DNA of 64,000 nucleotides from Neptuniibacter victor (GCA_027943745.1 AP025763.1:62001-126000); one strand, 5' to 3'; positions 51,117-63,538 are shown, counted from the stretch's first letter. Translations and numbers: made by a program. The notes: generated from the sequence alone by a model not told the origin.

Positions 51117-51186
51117 GGTGTGTCTCCTGTGATGTTTGATAAATCCAAACCCCAATGCAGAAGCCTGCAACAAAGATAAGAGGCAT
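51094..51186 (-). CDS. Small hydrophobic protein, 30 aa (first of a pair)
   Basis: A 30-residue reading frame (begins MPLIFVAGFCIGVWIYQTS) with a short membrane helix and a polar tail. A perfect AAGGAG stands six bases before the ATG. Its 3' end overlaps the next small gene, suggesting translational coupling. Too short for most gene finders; no family recognised. Confidence 0.55.
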   Translation of the reverse strand: MPLIFVAGFCIGVWIYQTSQETHHGRYSGS

Positions 51187-51362
51187 AGAGATCTCCTTTA
51201 TATGAATAGGTTGAATCAATATTGAGGGTTGTTGAGAGAGCCACTAATGAGTTGGTGGTCTCTTACAGGTGGGTAATATCGTTTTTAAGAATGGATGAAA
51301 TACGCAAATCCATTATTTATTACAAGAGGGATCTATCTTATGAACGATATAAGGAGCTCGTC

Positions 51363-51548
51363 ATGAGATTAATCAAACTGAAAGATGTAATGAGCAATAC
51401 AGGGCTAGCCCGCTCAACTATCTACAAGTACATCGCTGAGGGTGTTTTCCCTAAACCGGTATCATTGGGGGAGAGGGCTGTGGCTTGGGTTGAGAGTGAA
51501 ATTGAAGAATGGATATTGGAGAAAATTGAGCAAAGGGATAGCTGCTGA
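51363..51548 (+). CDS. AlpA-type regulator / possible excision factor
   Basis: 61 residues of the AlpA/Vis family: MRLIKLKDVMSNTGLARSTI followed by the recognition helix and FPKPVSLGERAVAWVESEIE. AlpA activates the excision functions of the CP4-57 element; homologues in yicC islands serve as recombination directionality factors. The ATG at 51363 has AAGGAG six bases upstream and is preferred to the longer frame from 51222, whose N-terminal extension is not AlpA-like. Confidence 0.88.
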   Translation: MRLIKLKDVMSNTGLARSTIYKYIAEGVFPKPVSLGERAVAWVESEIEEWILEKIEQRDSC

Positions 51549-51762
51549 TGGTTAAGTGTAAATGTTAGAATAACACCCTAAATTTAAAACGAAGTTTTAT
51601 AGAGTGCGAGTGGTATAGTACAGAACATAGTTGCAAGCACTTACGTGGACGATTTTGGTCAAAGGCTGCCTGACTTGGCTTATAACGAGTATGTAACATT
51701 CTATAGCTGCTTCGTATTCAGGTATTAGATATTTTGAACGTTATTTCAACAAGGAAAACAAC

Positions 51763-53328
51763 ATGACAAGCACCCAACAACGTGCCGAACTTCAACGCCA
51801 GATTTGGGCGATAGCCAACGATGTACGTGGCTCTGTTGATGGCTGGGATTTTAAGCAATATGTACTGGGTACTTTGTTCTATCGCTTTATCAGTGAAAAC
51901 TTTGTTGATTACATTACCGGTGGTGATGATAGCGTCGATTACGCGGGTATGGATGATAAAGATGAATTGATCGAATCTGCGAAAGAGGATGCGATTAAAA
52001 CCAAGGGTTACTTTATCTACCCTAGCCAGCTGTTTAGCGTTGTGGCCAAAAATGCCAAAAGCAATGACAGCTTAAATACAGATCTTGCAGCGATTTTTGG
52101 AGCTATTGAGAGTTCTGCTAGTGGTTATCCTTCTGAACAAGATATCAAAGGCCTGTTTGCTGATTTTGATACCACCAGCAATCGCTTAGGTAATACTGTA
52201 AAAGCGAAGAATGAGCGCTTAGCGGCGGTGCTCAAAGGCGTGGCGGGGCTAAAGTTTGGTGCTGATTTTTTTGGTGAGGGAAAAGGCAGCCAAATTGATC
52301 TATTTGGTGATGCCTATGAATTCCTAATCTCAAACTATGCCGCCAATGCCGGTAAATCAGGAGGGGAGTTCTTTACCCCGCAGAATGTTTCTAAGCTGAT
52401 TGCTCAGTTAGCCATGCATAAGCAAACCACGGTCAATAAAATTTACGATCCTGCTTGTGGCTCTGGCTCACTGTTGTTGCAAGCTAAAAAGCACTTTGAT
52501 GCTCACATAATCGAAGACGGTTTCTTTGGCCAAGAGCTTAACCATACCACCTACAACTTGGCGCGTATGAATATGTTCTTGCATAACGTCAACTACGACA
52601 AGTTCGATATTCAGTTGGGTGATACGCTGATAGGTCCACACTTTGGTGATGATAAGCCTTTTGATGCAATCGTTTCCAACCCACCTTATTCGGTTAAGTG
52701 GAAAGGTTCCGATGATCCAACCCTAATCAATGATGATCGTTACGCTCCTGCTGGCGTCTTGGCACCAAAATCTAAAGCGGATTTTGCTTTTGTATTGCAT
52801 GCGCTCAGTTACTTGTCTAGTAAGGGGCGCGCAGCGATTGTCTGCTTCCCAGGTATTTTCTATCGCGGCGGTGCTGAAAAGAAAATTCGCCAGTATCTGG
52901 TGGATAACAACTATGTAGAATCAGTCATATCGCTCGCACCCAATCTGTTCTATGGCACCACGATTGCCGTGAATATCCTGGTGCTATCCAAAAGTAAAAC
53001 CGATACAAACACTCAGTTTATTGATGCTAGCGGTGAAGATTTCTTTAAAAAAGAAACTAATAACAATGTGCTGACTGATGACCATATCAAGCACATTATG
53101 GAGGTGTTTGACGGTAAAACAGATGTAGAGCATGTAGCGAAGTCGGTGAGCCTTGAAGAGGTAGCGGTTAATGACTACAACCTGTCAGTCTCCAGCTATG
53201 TGGAGGCCAAAGACACTCGCGAAGTGATTGATATTACCGAGCTGAATGCCGAGCTTAAAACCACAGTTGCCAAAATCGATCAGCTGCGCAGTGATATTGA
53301 TGCCATCGTCGCGGAGATTGAAGCATGA
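51763..53328 (+). CDS. hsdM: Type I restriction-modification methyltransferase subunit HsdM
   Basis: 521 residues. N-terminal HsdM helical domain ([20 protein letters not shown]), SAM-binding motif I DPACGSG at 229-235 and catalytic motif IV NPPY at 306-309, so an adenine-N6 methyltransferase that protects self DNA. First gene of a five-gene operon; it overlaps hsdS by 4 bp. The 214 bp upstream (51549-51762) must hold the promoter. Confidence 0.97.
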   Translation: MTSTQQRAELQRQIWAIANDVRGSVDGWDFKQYVLGTLFYRFISENFVDYITGGDDSVDYAGMDDKDELIESAKEDAIKTKGYFIYPSQLFSVVAKNAKSNDSLNTDLAAIFGAIESSASGYPSEQDIKGLFADFDTTSNRLGNTVKAKNERLAAVLKGVAGLKFGADFFGEGKGSQIDLFGDAYEFLISNYAANAGKSGGEFFTPQNVSKLIAQLAMHKQTTVNKIYDPACGSGSLLLQAKKHFDAHIIEDGFFGQELNHTTYNLARMNMFLHNVNYDKFDIQLGDTLIGPHFGDDKPFDAIVSNPPYSVKWKGSDDPTLINDDRYAPAGVLAPKSKADFAFVLHALSYLSSKGRAAIVCFPGIFYRGGAEKKIRQYLVDNNYVESVISLAPNLFYGTTIAVNILVLSKSKTDTNTQFIDASGEDFFKKETNNNVLTDDHIKHIMEVFDGKTDVEHVAKSVSLEEVAVNDYNLSVSSYVEAKDTREVIDITELNAELKTTVAKIDQLRSDIDAIVAEIEA

Positions 53329-54575
53329 GCGAGTTAGGTTTTATGGAAAAACTGCTGGATGGTGTTGAGGTCAAAAAAATATCATTAGCTGAGATTGCAG
53401 TAAAGATTTCATCCGGAGGTACTCCGAGGGCAGGTGTAGCTGAATATTACGGTGGCGATATTCCGTGGTTAAGAACACAAGAAGTCGTGTTCGGTGACAT
53501 TTTTGATACAGGCGTTAAGATTACTACAAAAGGCTTGGATAGCTCTAGCGCAAAGTGGATACCTGAAAACTGTGTGATTGTTGCTATGTATGGTGCAACA
53601 GTTGGTAGAGTAGGGATCAATAAAATTCCGATGACTACGAACCAGGCATGTGCAAATATTCAAGTTGACGAGAATGTTGCGAATTATCGCTATGTGTTTC
53701 ATTTAATTTCTAGTCAATATGAATATATTAAATCGCTAGGAACTGGGCCTCAAACAAATATAAATGCAGGAATAGTAAAAAATCTTAAAATCTCCATCCC
53801 CTGCCCAAACAACCCAGAAAAATCTCTAGCTATCCAAGCGGAGATTGTGCGCATGCTCGATACCTTCACCGAGCTAACCACCGAGCTAACCACCGAGCTA
53901 ACCACCGAGCTAACCGCCCGTAAAAAACAATACAACTACTACCGTGACCAGCTGCTGAGCTTTGAAGAAGGGGAGGTAGAGTGGAAGGCGTTGGGGGATA
54001 TTGCGGAATATTCTAAATTCCGTATTAGCTATGCAGAAGTAGATAGCAGTACTTATGTTGGTGTTGAGAGCTTGTTGCAAAATAGAGCTGGAAAAATAGA
54101 TTCTGTTCGTACGCCTGAGAGTGGAAATTGTACACAATACTGTGTTGATGACATCTTGATAGGAAATATTCGACCGTACTTAAAGAAAATTTGGTATGCC
54201 GACCGAACTGGTGGCACGAATGGGGATGTTCTTGTAATTCATCCGACAGATACATCTGTCAATCCTCGATATTTATATCAGGTTTTAGCTGATGATAAAT
54301 TCTTTGAATACAATATGCAGTATGTAAAAGGTGCAAAAATGCCTCGAGGAAACAAACCAAAAATCATGGAATACCTAGTGCCTATTCCATTTGCTAGTAA
54401 CACGGAAAAATCGCTTGTAGAGCAGGGGCGCATAGTTTCTATCCTTGATAAATTCGATGCTCTAACAAACTCAATCACCGAAGGCTTACCCTGGGAAATT
54501 GAGCTGCGCCAAAAGCAATATGAATACTATCGTGATCTGTTATTAAGTTTTCCCAAGCCAGAGGTAGCGGCCTAA
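53325..54575 (+). CDS. hsdS: Type I restriction-modification specificity subunit HsdS
   Basis: 416 residues with two target-recognition domains (about 15-170 and 215-375), each followed by a conserved helix ([37 protein letters not shown]). The first spacer contains four T-E-L-T repeats (residues 182-197) encoded by a 12-bp tandem repeat. In EcoR124-type enzymes the number of such repeats sets the spacing between the two half-sites of the recognition sequence. The target sequence cannot be read from the protein. Confidence 0.95.
   Translation: MSELGFMEKLLDGVEVKKISLAEIAVKISSGGTPRAGVAEYYGGDIPWLRTQEVVFGDIFDTGVKITTKGLDSSSAKWIPENCVIVAMYGATVGRVGINKIPMTTNQACANIQVDENVANYRYVFHLISSQYEYIKSLGTGPQTNINAGIVKNLKISIPCPNNPEKSLAIQAEIVRMLDTFTELTTELTTELTTELTARKKQYNYYRDQLLSFEEGEVEWKALGDIAEYSKFRISYAEVDSSTYVGVESLLQNRAGKIDSVRTPESGNCTQYCVDDILIGNIRPYLKKIWYADRTGGTNGDVLVIHPTDTSVNPRYLYQVLADDKFFEYNMQYVKGAKMPRGNKPKIMEYLVPIPFASNTEKSLVEQGRIVSILDKFDALTNSITEGLPWEIELRQKQYEYYRDLLLSFPKPEVAA
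53868..53915 (+). repeat. 12-bp tandem repeat x4 inside hsdS
   Basis: Four exact copies of ACCGAGCTAACC, in frame, encoding TELT four times between the two target-recognition domains. Slippage would change the repeat number without breaking the frame. Confidence 0.95.
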
Positions 54576-54576
54576 G

Positions 54577-55704
54577 ATGAACGAAACGCTAAAGGACATA
54601 GCACAAGACCTTAAAGACTCTCCTAAAAAAGTACAGTTGATCTATGCCTTTAATGGTTCTGGTAAAACACGACTCTCGAGAGAGTTTAAAGAGTTAATAT
54701 CACCAAAAGCTAATGATACTGAAGATGGAGAAGACCAGAAAAGTAAAGTGCTTTACTACAATGCCTTTACTGAAGACTTGTTCTATTGGGATAACGACTT
54801 AGAAGGCGATAGTGAAAGAAAACTCATTATTCAGCCAAATGCCTATACTCAATCGGCTTTGGTAAGGCATGGACAAGAACAAAATGCCATTGCTAATTTT
54901 CAGCGCTATACGAATCCAAAGCTAACGCCTAAGTTTAATCCAGACTTCTCTGAGGTAACATTTTCATTCGAGCGCGGGAATAATGAATCTGAGCCTAATA
55001 TTAAAATATCAAAGGGCGAAGAAAGTAATTTTATCTGGAGCATTTTTTATAGTTTATTAGAGCAAATAATTGATTCACTGAATGACCAGGTAAACGAAGG
55101 CGTTGCGAGTGAATTTGATCACTTAGAGTATATCTTTATTGATGACCCTGTTAGTTCGCTCGATGAGAATCATTTAATGCAGCTTGCTGTTGACTTGGCG
55201 TCATTGATAAAAAGTAGCCAGTCTTCACTGAAGTTTATCGTTTCTACTCATGATGTAACTTTCTATAACTTTCTTCATAACGAGTTGAAGTCAAAGTCTT
55301 GTTTTTTGTTGGAGCGAATAGATGATGACACGGTTGCATTGGTTGAAAAAAACGGAGATTCAAACACAAGTTTTTTTTACCATTTAGATCTCAAAAGGCA
55401 ACTGGAGTCTGCTATTGACGCTGGCGATGTACAGAAACATCATTTTGCCTATATCAGAAGTCTATATGAAAAAACGGCTAGTTTTCTAGGATACCCTAAA
55501 TGGTCGAAGTTACTTCCTGGTGACAATGAAGAGAATAGAACTGCTTATCTCAATAGAATTATTCAATTCTCTAGCCATGATACATTGCCGGGCATGAGGC
55601 CATCAAATTTAAGGCCAGAAGAAAAACAAATAGTCAGATATTTGCTAAATCATTTGATTACAAATTATAGCTACTGGCAGCAAGAGGAATCTCAAGATGG
55701 CTAA
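54577..55704 (+). CDS. PrrC-like anticodon nuclease
   Basis: 375 residues. An ABC-type ATPase with Walker A AFNGSGKT (24-31), signature-like ISKGEESNFIW (144-154), Walker B YIFIDDPVSSLD (185-196) and switch histidine STHD (H225), then a C-terminal domain with R294-x3-E298 and H334, matching the R/E/H catalytic triad of PrrC (Arg320, Glu324, His356). PrrC cuts tRNA-Lys in the anticodon loop when phage disable the type I enzyme to which it is bound. The order hsdM-hsdS-prrC-...-hsdR is the classic prr arrangement. It starts 1 bp after hsdS and overlaps the next gene by 8 bp. Confidence 0.82.
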   Translation: MNETLKDIAQDLKDSPKKVQLIYAFNGSGKTRLSREFKELISPKANDTEDGEDQKSKVLYYNAFTEDLFYWDNDLEGDSERKLIIQPNAYTQSALVRHGQEQNAIANFQRYTNPKLTPKFNPDFSEVTFSFERGNNESEPNIKISKGEESNFIWSIFYSLLEQIIDSLNDQVNEGVASEFDHLEYIFIDDPVSSLDENHLMQLAVDLASLIKSSQSSLKFIVSTHDVTFYNFLHNELKSKSCFLLERIDDDTVALVEKNGDSNTSFFYHLDLKRQLESAIDAGDVQKHHFAYIRSLYEKTASFLGYPKWSKLLPGDNEENRTAYLNRIIQFSSHDTLPGMRPSNLRPEEKQIVRYLLNHLITNYSYWQQEESQDG

Positions 55705-56733
55705 TAACCTAACCTTGCAAGATCAAACCACCGAATTCCTCCTCTATACCGCTCCGAATGGTGAAATCAAAGTTGAGGTTTTGCTAAGTAACGAAACCAT
55801 TTGGCTGACACAGGAACGTATGGCCGAGTTGTTTGGCGTGCAGCGCCCAGCGATTACCAAACACTTAAAAAAAATATTTGAAAGCCAAGAGTTACAGGAA
55901 GAAGTGGTATGTTCCATTTTGGAACATACCACTGAACACGGTGCTATTACTGGTAAAACTCAGACCCAACAGGTGAAATACTATAACTTAGACGCGGTTA
56001 TTTCGGTGGGCTATCGAGTTAATTCAACTCAAGCGACGCAATTCCGTATCTGGGCGACTCAACTGATCAAAGAGTACATCATCAAAGGTTTTGCCATGGA
56101 TGATGCGCGTCTTAAAAATGGTCAATTCTTTGGTAAGGATTACTTTAAAGAATTGTTGGAGCGCGTTCGCTCCATCCGTGCCAGTGAACGACGTATCTAT
56201 CAGCAGATTACCGATATTTTTGCTGAATGTAGTATCGATTACGATCCCAAATCTAAAACCACCCAACAGTTCTACGCGCGTGTTCAGGATAAATTTCATT
56301 TTGCCATTACAGGGCATACTGCGGCAGAGATCATTTCGTTGAAAGCAGACGCTGAAAAGCCACTGATGGGAATGAGCACTTATAAGAATGCGCCTGATGG
56401 GCGTGTATTGAAGTCTGATACAAAAATTGCCAAGAACTACTTAAGTGAAGACGACATTAAAAAACTGGAGCGAGCGGTAGCTGCATTTTTTGACTATATC
56501 GAAGGTATTATCGAACGTCGGACCAGCTTTACGATGGAAAGCTTTGCAGATAGCGTGAATAAGTTTCTTGCCTTTAATGAGTATCAGATTTTGGAAGGCT
56601 ATGGGACGGTCAAAAGAAAACAGGCTGAAGAGAAAGCCTTTGTGGAATATGAAAAGTTTAACAAGCAGCAACGTATCGAATCTGATTTTGATCGTGAAAT
56701 GGCAAAAAGGCTGCAAAAAAGGGATTCAGAGCA

Positions 56734-56737
<4 letters not shown>
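55697..56737 (+). CDS. rhuM: RhuM family protein
   Basis: 346 residues matching the virulence RhuM family: N-terminal winged-helix-like domain ([20 protein letters not shown]), [20 protein letters not shown], and C-terminal [20 protein letters not shown]. RhuM genes frequently sit inside type I restriction operons; the function is not established, and a toxin or regulator role has been suggested. It is translationally coupled on both sides (8-bp and 4-bp overlaps). Confidence 0.9.
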
Positions 56738-59847
<3,110 letters not shown>

Positions 59848-59938
59848 TCTATCATTGTCATCTGGGGCCTTTGGGTCTCAGATGGCATTTATAGCGTTAT
59901 GTCTGTTTTAGGTATAGAGAATCTACCAGTCACTGAAT

Positions 59939-60014
59939 TTCACACAAATTCACTGAAACTTCACTGTGCGTTCACTTCTGTGCTTGCTCAAATATTCCTA
60001 AGCTAGTGTTTCAC
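59939..60014 (+). repeat. Helically phased TTCAC repeats
   Basis: TTCAC starts at 59939, 59949, 59960 and 59971 (pitch 10, 11, 11 bp) and again at 60010, just before the small acidic gene. One turn of DNA per repeat puts all copies on one face, as in binding sites for an oligomeric regulator. Confidence 0.45.
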
Positions 60015-60061
60015 TTTGAAGGGAAATATATCCCAGTTTATGAAACGAAATGGAGCAAGTT

Positions 60062-60196
60062 ATGCCTGATACTTCAGATATGTCACAAGATGAATTGGAT
60101 GTATGGTCTGATATAAACAACCCGAATAATGACGCAGATATGGATGATTGGGCAGATGTTCATAACCCAAATAACGACGACTATTTAGATGACTAA
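60062..60196 (+). CDS. Small acidic repeat protein, 44 aa
   Basis: 44 residues with 14 Asp, 1 Glu and no Lys or Arg. Two copies of a 15-residue unit are visible: DELDVWSDINNPNND and ADMDDWADVHNPNND. A GGAG lies seven bases before the ATG and a terminator follows the stop, so it has complete expression signals. Short proteins with N-P-N-N repeats occur in other gammaproteobacteria as uncharacterised genes (weak recollection). The strong negative charge would suit a DNA mimic, but nothing proves that. Confidence 0.6.
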   Translation: MPDTSDMSQDELDVWSDINNPNNDADMDDWADVHNPNNDDYLDD

Positions 60197-60207
60197 ATTG
60201 CATTACT

Positions 60208-60239
60208 CGCTGGTGGCCTGAGGTCACCAGCGCTTTTTC
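60208..60239 (+). terminator. Terminator after the small acidic gene
   Basis: CGCTGGTGGCC / GGTCACCAGCG stem (one G-U) followed by five T. Confidence 0.85.
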
Positions 60240-60251
60240 TATGTGAGTGTT

Positions 60252-60935
60252 ATGGAAGATAAAAAACAAGAAAGGAAATATCCCTACACTAAACAGCTTG
60301 TTCGTATAGCTCTTGATCAAGGGTACAAGCCAGAAGATATACTTATAAAGGCTGGTCTAAGCCCAAATTCCAAGTCTCAGTTTTCTAAATGGCGTAATGG
60401 TAAATCACAAGCGAAGCATCGCCAGCTCCGCTACTTTATTAATGAGTATGAGCACCTGTTGAAGCGTAAATTAGAGCATCTTTTTTATTACAAGGAAGAT
60501 GACCGATTATCATTTCGTAAAGTGAATGGTGAGGTTGTTTTAAAACACACCATACGACATCCTCCTCTGTCTATAAGGAAGCGGGTAGTGGCTGTTGCGT
60601 TATTTCGGATTGTACTGCTCAAGGAGGGCAATTACTTCAACTTAGTACTGCAAGCTAGAGTGGGTTTAGAAGCGGAGAAGCGTTTTTATCCTGGGAATGA
60701 TATTGAGAAGCTTTTACATAGCCCTAATGAAGAAGCAAATTGGTTTGCGTATAAGTTTGCAATTCAGTTGTCTGCAGATGACACGCTTAAAGCTGTTGAA
60801 GTGTTTATTCATGAGATCGAGACAGGGGAGAGTCTTGCTGGCGTTAGGTTGGAACGTGAGGCTGTGGCTTTAGCGTATATAGTCAGGCAGGCGCTTATGA
60901 AGCATGGATATACAAGCCCAGATATCCTTGATTAA
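60252..60935 (+). CDS. Unknown island protein with helix-turn-helix-like N-terminus
   Basis: 227 residues from ATG 60252 (a GTG three codons upstream at 60243 is also possible). The N-terminus (YTKQLVRIALDQGYKPEDIL followed by AGLSPNSKSQFSKWRNGKSQ) looks like an XRE-type helix-turn-helix. The rest is a basic then helical domain I do not recognise. It is the last gene before the right end of the island, possibly a regulator of the element. Confidence 0.6.
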   Translation: MEDKKQERKYPYTKQLVRIALDQGYKPEDILIKAGLSPNSKSQFSKWRNGKSQAKHRQLRYFINEYEHLLKRKLEHLFYYKEDDRLSFRKVNGEVVLKHTIRHPPLSIRKRVVAVALFRIVLLKEGNYFNLVLQARVGLEAEKRFYPGNDIEKLLHSPNEEANWFAYKFAIQLSADDTLKAVEVFIHEIETGESLAGVRLEREAVALAYIVRQALMKHGYTSPDILD

Positions 60936-61360
60936 ATTTCTAAATGAAGAATAATGAGAAAACCCAATAAGCCCTTGGAGTGCTTTGACTCCAAACGAAA
61001 ACTGGATGCGCAGTTTTAGAATGAATGTTAAGCGAATATCGTGCACCACCTTTAGGCCAGTTCTCTCGTTTAGAGGTCGTGTTAAGACATTTCCGGTGCT
61101 TTGTGGTTTTGCCAATGGCTAGGTGAACGGAATACCAACTAGTAGCTGAAAGAACCCTTAGCAAATAGGGAAAGGGGTGGGTGAAGTCGAGCCATTTGTC
61201 TTAAGATGAATCGTTCGGCTTCTTTATTATTTGAAGCTGAAGATTAGCTACATCTTAAAGCCGAGTGGGTAGTAAAGTGGGTAGTGTTGCTTGAGTTTTA
61301 AGTGGTTTCTTTTATTAAATCTATTGTTTATCAGTAGGTTATTGATTGTAATCAATATTA
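60936..61360. other. Non-coding right end of the island
   Basis: 425 bp without a supported gene. Two adjacent 7-bp hairpins (TTGGAGT/ACTCCAA at 60975-60994 and AAAACTG/CAGTTTT at 60998-61017) suggest a decayed mobile-element or cassette end. The arm-type sites lie at 61266-61286. Confidence 0.4.
61266..61286 (+). repeat. Right arm-type integrase sites
   Basis: TGGGTAGTA (61266-61274) and TGGGTAGTG (61278-61286), again 12 bp apart as at the left end. Confidence 0.65.
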
Positions 61361-61384
61361 AGATCCAGAACATAGAATAATATC
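61361..61384 (+). repeat. attR of the genomic island (second copy of yicC end)
   Basis: AGATCCAGAACATAGAATAA reads I-Q-N-I-E-stop in the yicC frame, with the same amino acids as the live yicC end at 42341-42355 but different third bases. It marks the right boundary; the hairpin at 61401-61426 downstream would be the original yicC terminator. Confidence 0.75.
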
Positions 61385-61400
61385 CCGTTATCCCCATTAG

Positions 61401-61427
61401 AAAGGAGGCCTTGGTCTCCTTTTTTAT
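61401..61427 (+). terminator. Probable original yicC terminator, now displaced
   Basis: AAAGGAG / CTCCTTTTTT stem with a GCCTTGGT-type loop, 17 bp after the displaced yicC stop codon. Confidence 0.7.
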
Positions 61428-61548
61428 TACCAGTTTCTATCACCCGCGCTTTAACTGTCCCTATCAAACTTATTGCAACTGACCCCATTTAGGATTCATC
61501 GCTTCGGTCGATACCTTGTGGATAGATTTTAAATAGGGATATTGTCAG

Positions 61549-63408
61549 ATGAAGATCGATTCTAGCGGTATTAACGGGTTAGTTGATAACTCGCTATCCA
61601 ACAATAAGCTTTCTAGTAACTCGCTTTCTGGGAACCGGTTTTCTGAGAATAAATCTACGCTCGAATCTAATCCCAATACCGAGTCTTCTAATCGGCTGAC
61701 CAGTGCTGCTAGCCAAACTGACCGTGTGAGCCTGACGCAAGCGGCGACGGATGCTGTGGGCGCTGAGTGGGAGGAGAGTCATGTTTTTCACGGTAAGCAG
61801 CATATTATTATCATGCCTCCATCGGAGAAAGCAGATCGTATGGAAGCGGTGCTGAATCGATTGGGGGATGAGCAGCAGCAAGTTCTGATCGATTCTAATC
61901 TGTTGATGGAAGATGATTTCCTCGCTTTGGCTGAAACGCTAAGTGACGAAGAGTTGAGTGCTTTTAGTTCTGTGGTTGAAGGCCTGCAAACCTCGCCGAA
62001 ATTGAATCACTTTGCCGCGATTGATCTCACCGGTTTCACGGCAGCAAAAGCGCTCGTTGATACGCTGTCTACGATGGATGAGGGGACGCGAGGCCGCGTA
62101 CTCGAGCAGGCTGCGACTCACGCTAGCAAGATCCCCCCTTTTCAAGGTGATGAAACGTATAACGCCGATGGCTCATTTTTAGCTGTGCCTAGCTCTTCCA
62201 TGGCGAATGACTTACATAACTTCGCCAATGCTGTGAATAAAAGCGACGATGTTGGCCTGATGCTCGATAAGTTGGATGGGTTTAGTGAAGACCAGCAATC
62301 TGATCTTCTACAAATTCTCGGAACGAGTGTTGAGATGGGTGATCGCTTGATGGAGACGTTGTCGGATCGCGATACTAACGCGCAGGATGCAATGTTGAAT
62401 CTGCTGTCCGAAGTCGCGCAGAGTGCCAGAGGTTATGCCCCTGAGATTAGCCCTGTCAGTGGTTCTGGAAATGGCGGTGCAATTCTTGAGCATGACAATT
62501 ACAGCGGTCGAGTTGTCTGGGATATGGTGGACGATAGCATCGCGCTGATGGAAAGCTATCAGTTTAGCGATGAGCAAATAGAAGAGATGGCTACTGAGCT
62601 GACGCATATGGAGCGAAGCGATCAACGAGCTTACTTAGTGATTACTAAAACTGGCTTAGAGCACTTGTTGGGTGAAGGTGGCGAACAAACAATAGCGCTG
62701 GATGAGCATCAAGGAGCGTTAGCGACTGTCGAAGCGCTTCGAGGCAGTGCGAGTGTACGTGACACGGTGTTTAAATCGCGTATGGGCGAGGAAACCATTA
62801 GCGATGGTACGCGCTTTTATGGCTTAAAAGATGAAGGTGAAAGCCATCGCGACCAAACTGCTACTATCGAACTGTTGGTCACGGATACCTGGTTAAATCA
62901 GGGCGGCAGTGAGTCGGATATCTCTCTGCGTTCCACTCAGCTGGCTAACCTTTTAAGGGAGATGGGCGCCGAGCAGAGAGATGGGTTAGTGCATGAGTTG
63001 AATCGCTTTGGTCAGGGCGATATACCTTTGGCACAGCGTTCCTTCACTGATCTGCAAGATGAAAACCAAGGGTTAAGCAATCGGATCGATTCGCTGATTG
63101 AAAGCGACGATGTTGAAGCGCTTTTGGCAACTGCAACGTTGATCTCAGGGGAACAGAAAGAGGATTTTTGGACGGTCACTGCGCTGGCAGAGAAAAATGT
63201 AGATCCTCTGGTTAATCTACTTCAGCAAAGCGATGGAACCGTTCGCAGCCAGATAGTAGAAGCTTTAGCACAACAGTCTGGTTTAGTGGATAGCGGAACG
63301 AAGTCGCGCGACGAGGTGGTTGAGCAGGTCGATGATCTGATTGAGTTTTTTGAACAAGACCCTAGTGAGCAGGATGTTCAACGCTATGTAGACAAGTTAT
63401 TTACATAA
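61549..63408 (+). CDS. Large unknown protein, 619 aa
   Basis: Not recognised. There is no signal peptide or membrane segment. Residues 1-60 are Ser/Asn-rich with short repeats (NNKLSSNSLSGNRFSENKS), followed by TDRVSLTQAA, similar to the linker start of FlgM-like and other flagellar or secreted proteins. Residues 75-610 are acidic, helical and repetitive in feel, with several ERLGDEQQ-, TLSDEEL- and FSEDQQ-type helix turns. The gene follows the displaced yicC end, so it is chromosomal, and codon use is like its neighbours. A secreted or cytoplasmic structural role cannot be decided. Confidence 0.75.
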   Translation: MKIDSSGINGLVDNSLSNNKLSSNSLSGNRFSENKSTLESNPNTESSNRLTSAASQTDRVSLTQAATDAVGAEWEESHVFHGKQHIIIMPPSEKADRMEAVLNRLGDEQQQVLIDSNLLMEDDFLALAETLSDEELSAFSSVVEGLQTSPKLNHFAAIDLTGFTAAKALVDTLSTMDEGTRGRVLEQAATHASKIPPFQGDETYNADGSFLAVPSSSMANDLHNFANAVNKSDDVGLMLDKLDGFSEDQQSDLLQILGTSVEMGDRLMETLSDRDTNAQDAMLNLLSEVAQSARGYAPEISPVSGSGNGGAILEHDNYSGRVVWDMVDDSIALMESYQFSDEQIEEMATELTHMERSDQRAYLVITKTGLEHLLGEGGEQTIALDEHQGALATVEALRGSASVRDTVFKSRMGEETISDGTRFYGLKDEGESHRDQTATIELLVTDTWLNQGGSESDISLRSTQLANLLREMGAEQRDGLVHELNRFGQGDIPLAQRSFTDLQDENQGLSNRIDSLIESDDVEALLATATLISGEQKEDFWTVTALAEKNVDPLVNLLQQSDGTVRSQIVEALAQQSGLVDSGTKSRDEVVEQVDDLIEFFEQDPSEQDVQRYVDKLFT

Positions 63409-63445
63409 GTTACTTACATAAGCAGCTTACATAAGCTACTTACAT
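63401..63445 (+). repeat. 13-bp tandem repeat over the stop of the 619-aa gene
   Basis: TTACATAAG begins at 63401, 63414 and 63427, with a partial TTACAT at 63440 (13-bp pitch). The first copy contains the TAA stop codon. Confidence 0.8.
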
Positions 63446-63512
63446 CCGTTATTTGGAAAGGCTGTCGAAGTAAGCGGCATATAGTCTGAGTGTAAGTTGA
63501 CCACATGTGAAT

Positions 63513-63538
63513 AAAAAGGAGGCCTCAGCCTCCTTTTT
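63513..63538. terminator. Bidirectional terminator
   Basis: AAAAAGGAGGC / GCCTCCTTTTT stem with a CTCA loop between the convergent 619-aa gene and aldehyde dehydrogenase gene. Confidence 0.92.

Noticed and set aside
51222-51362. N-terminal extension of the AlpA-like frame
   Set aside because: The strong AAGGAG before the ATG at 51363 and the AlpA-like sequence starting there show the true start.
53868-53915. Tandem repeat considered as a CRISPR array
   Set aside because: Contiguous 12-bp units without spacers inside the hsdS coding frame; no CRISPR array or cas gene is seen in the window.
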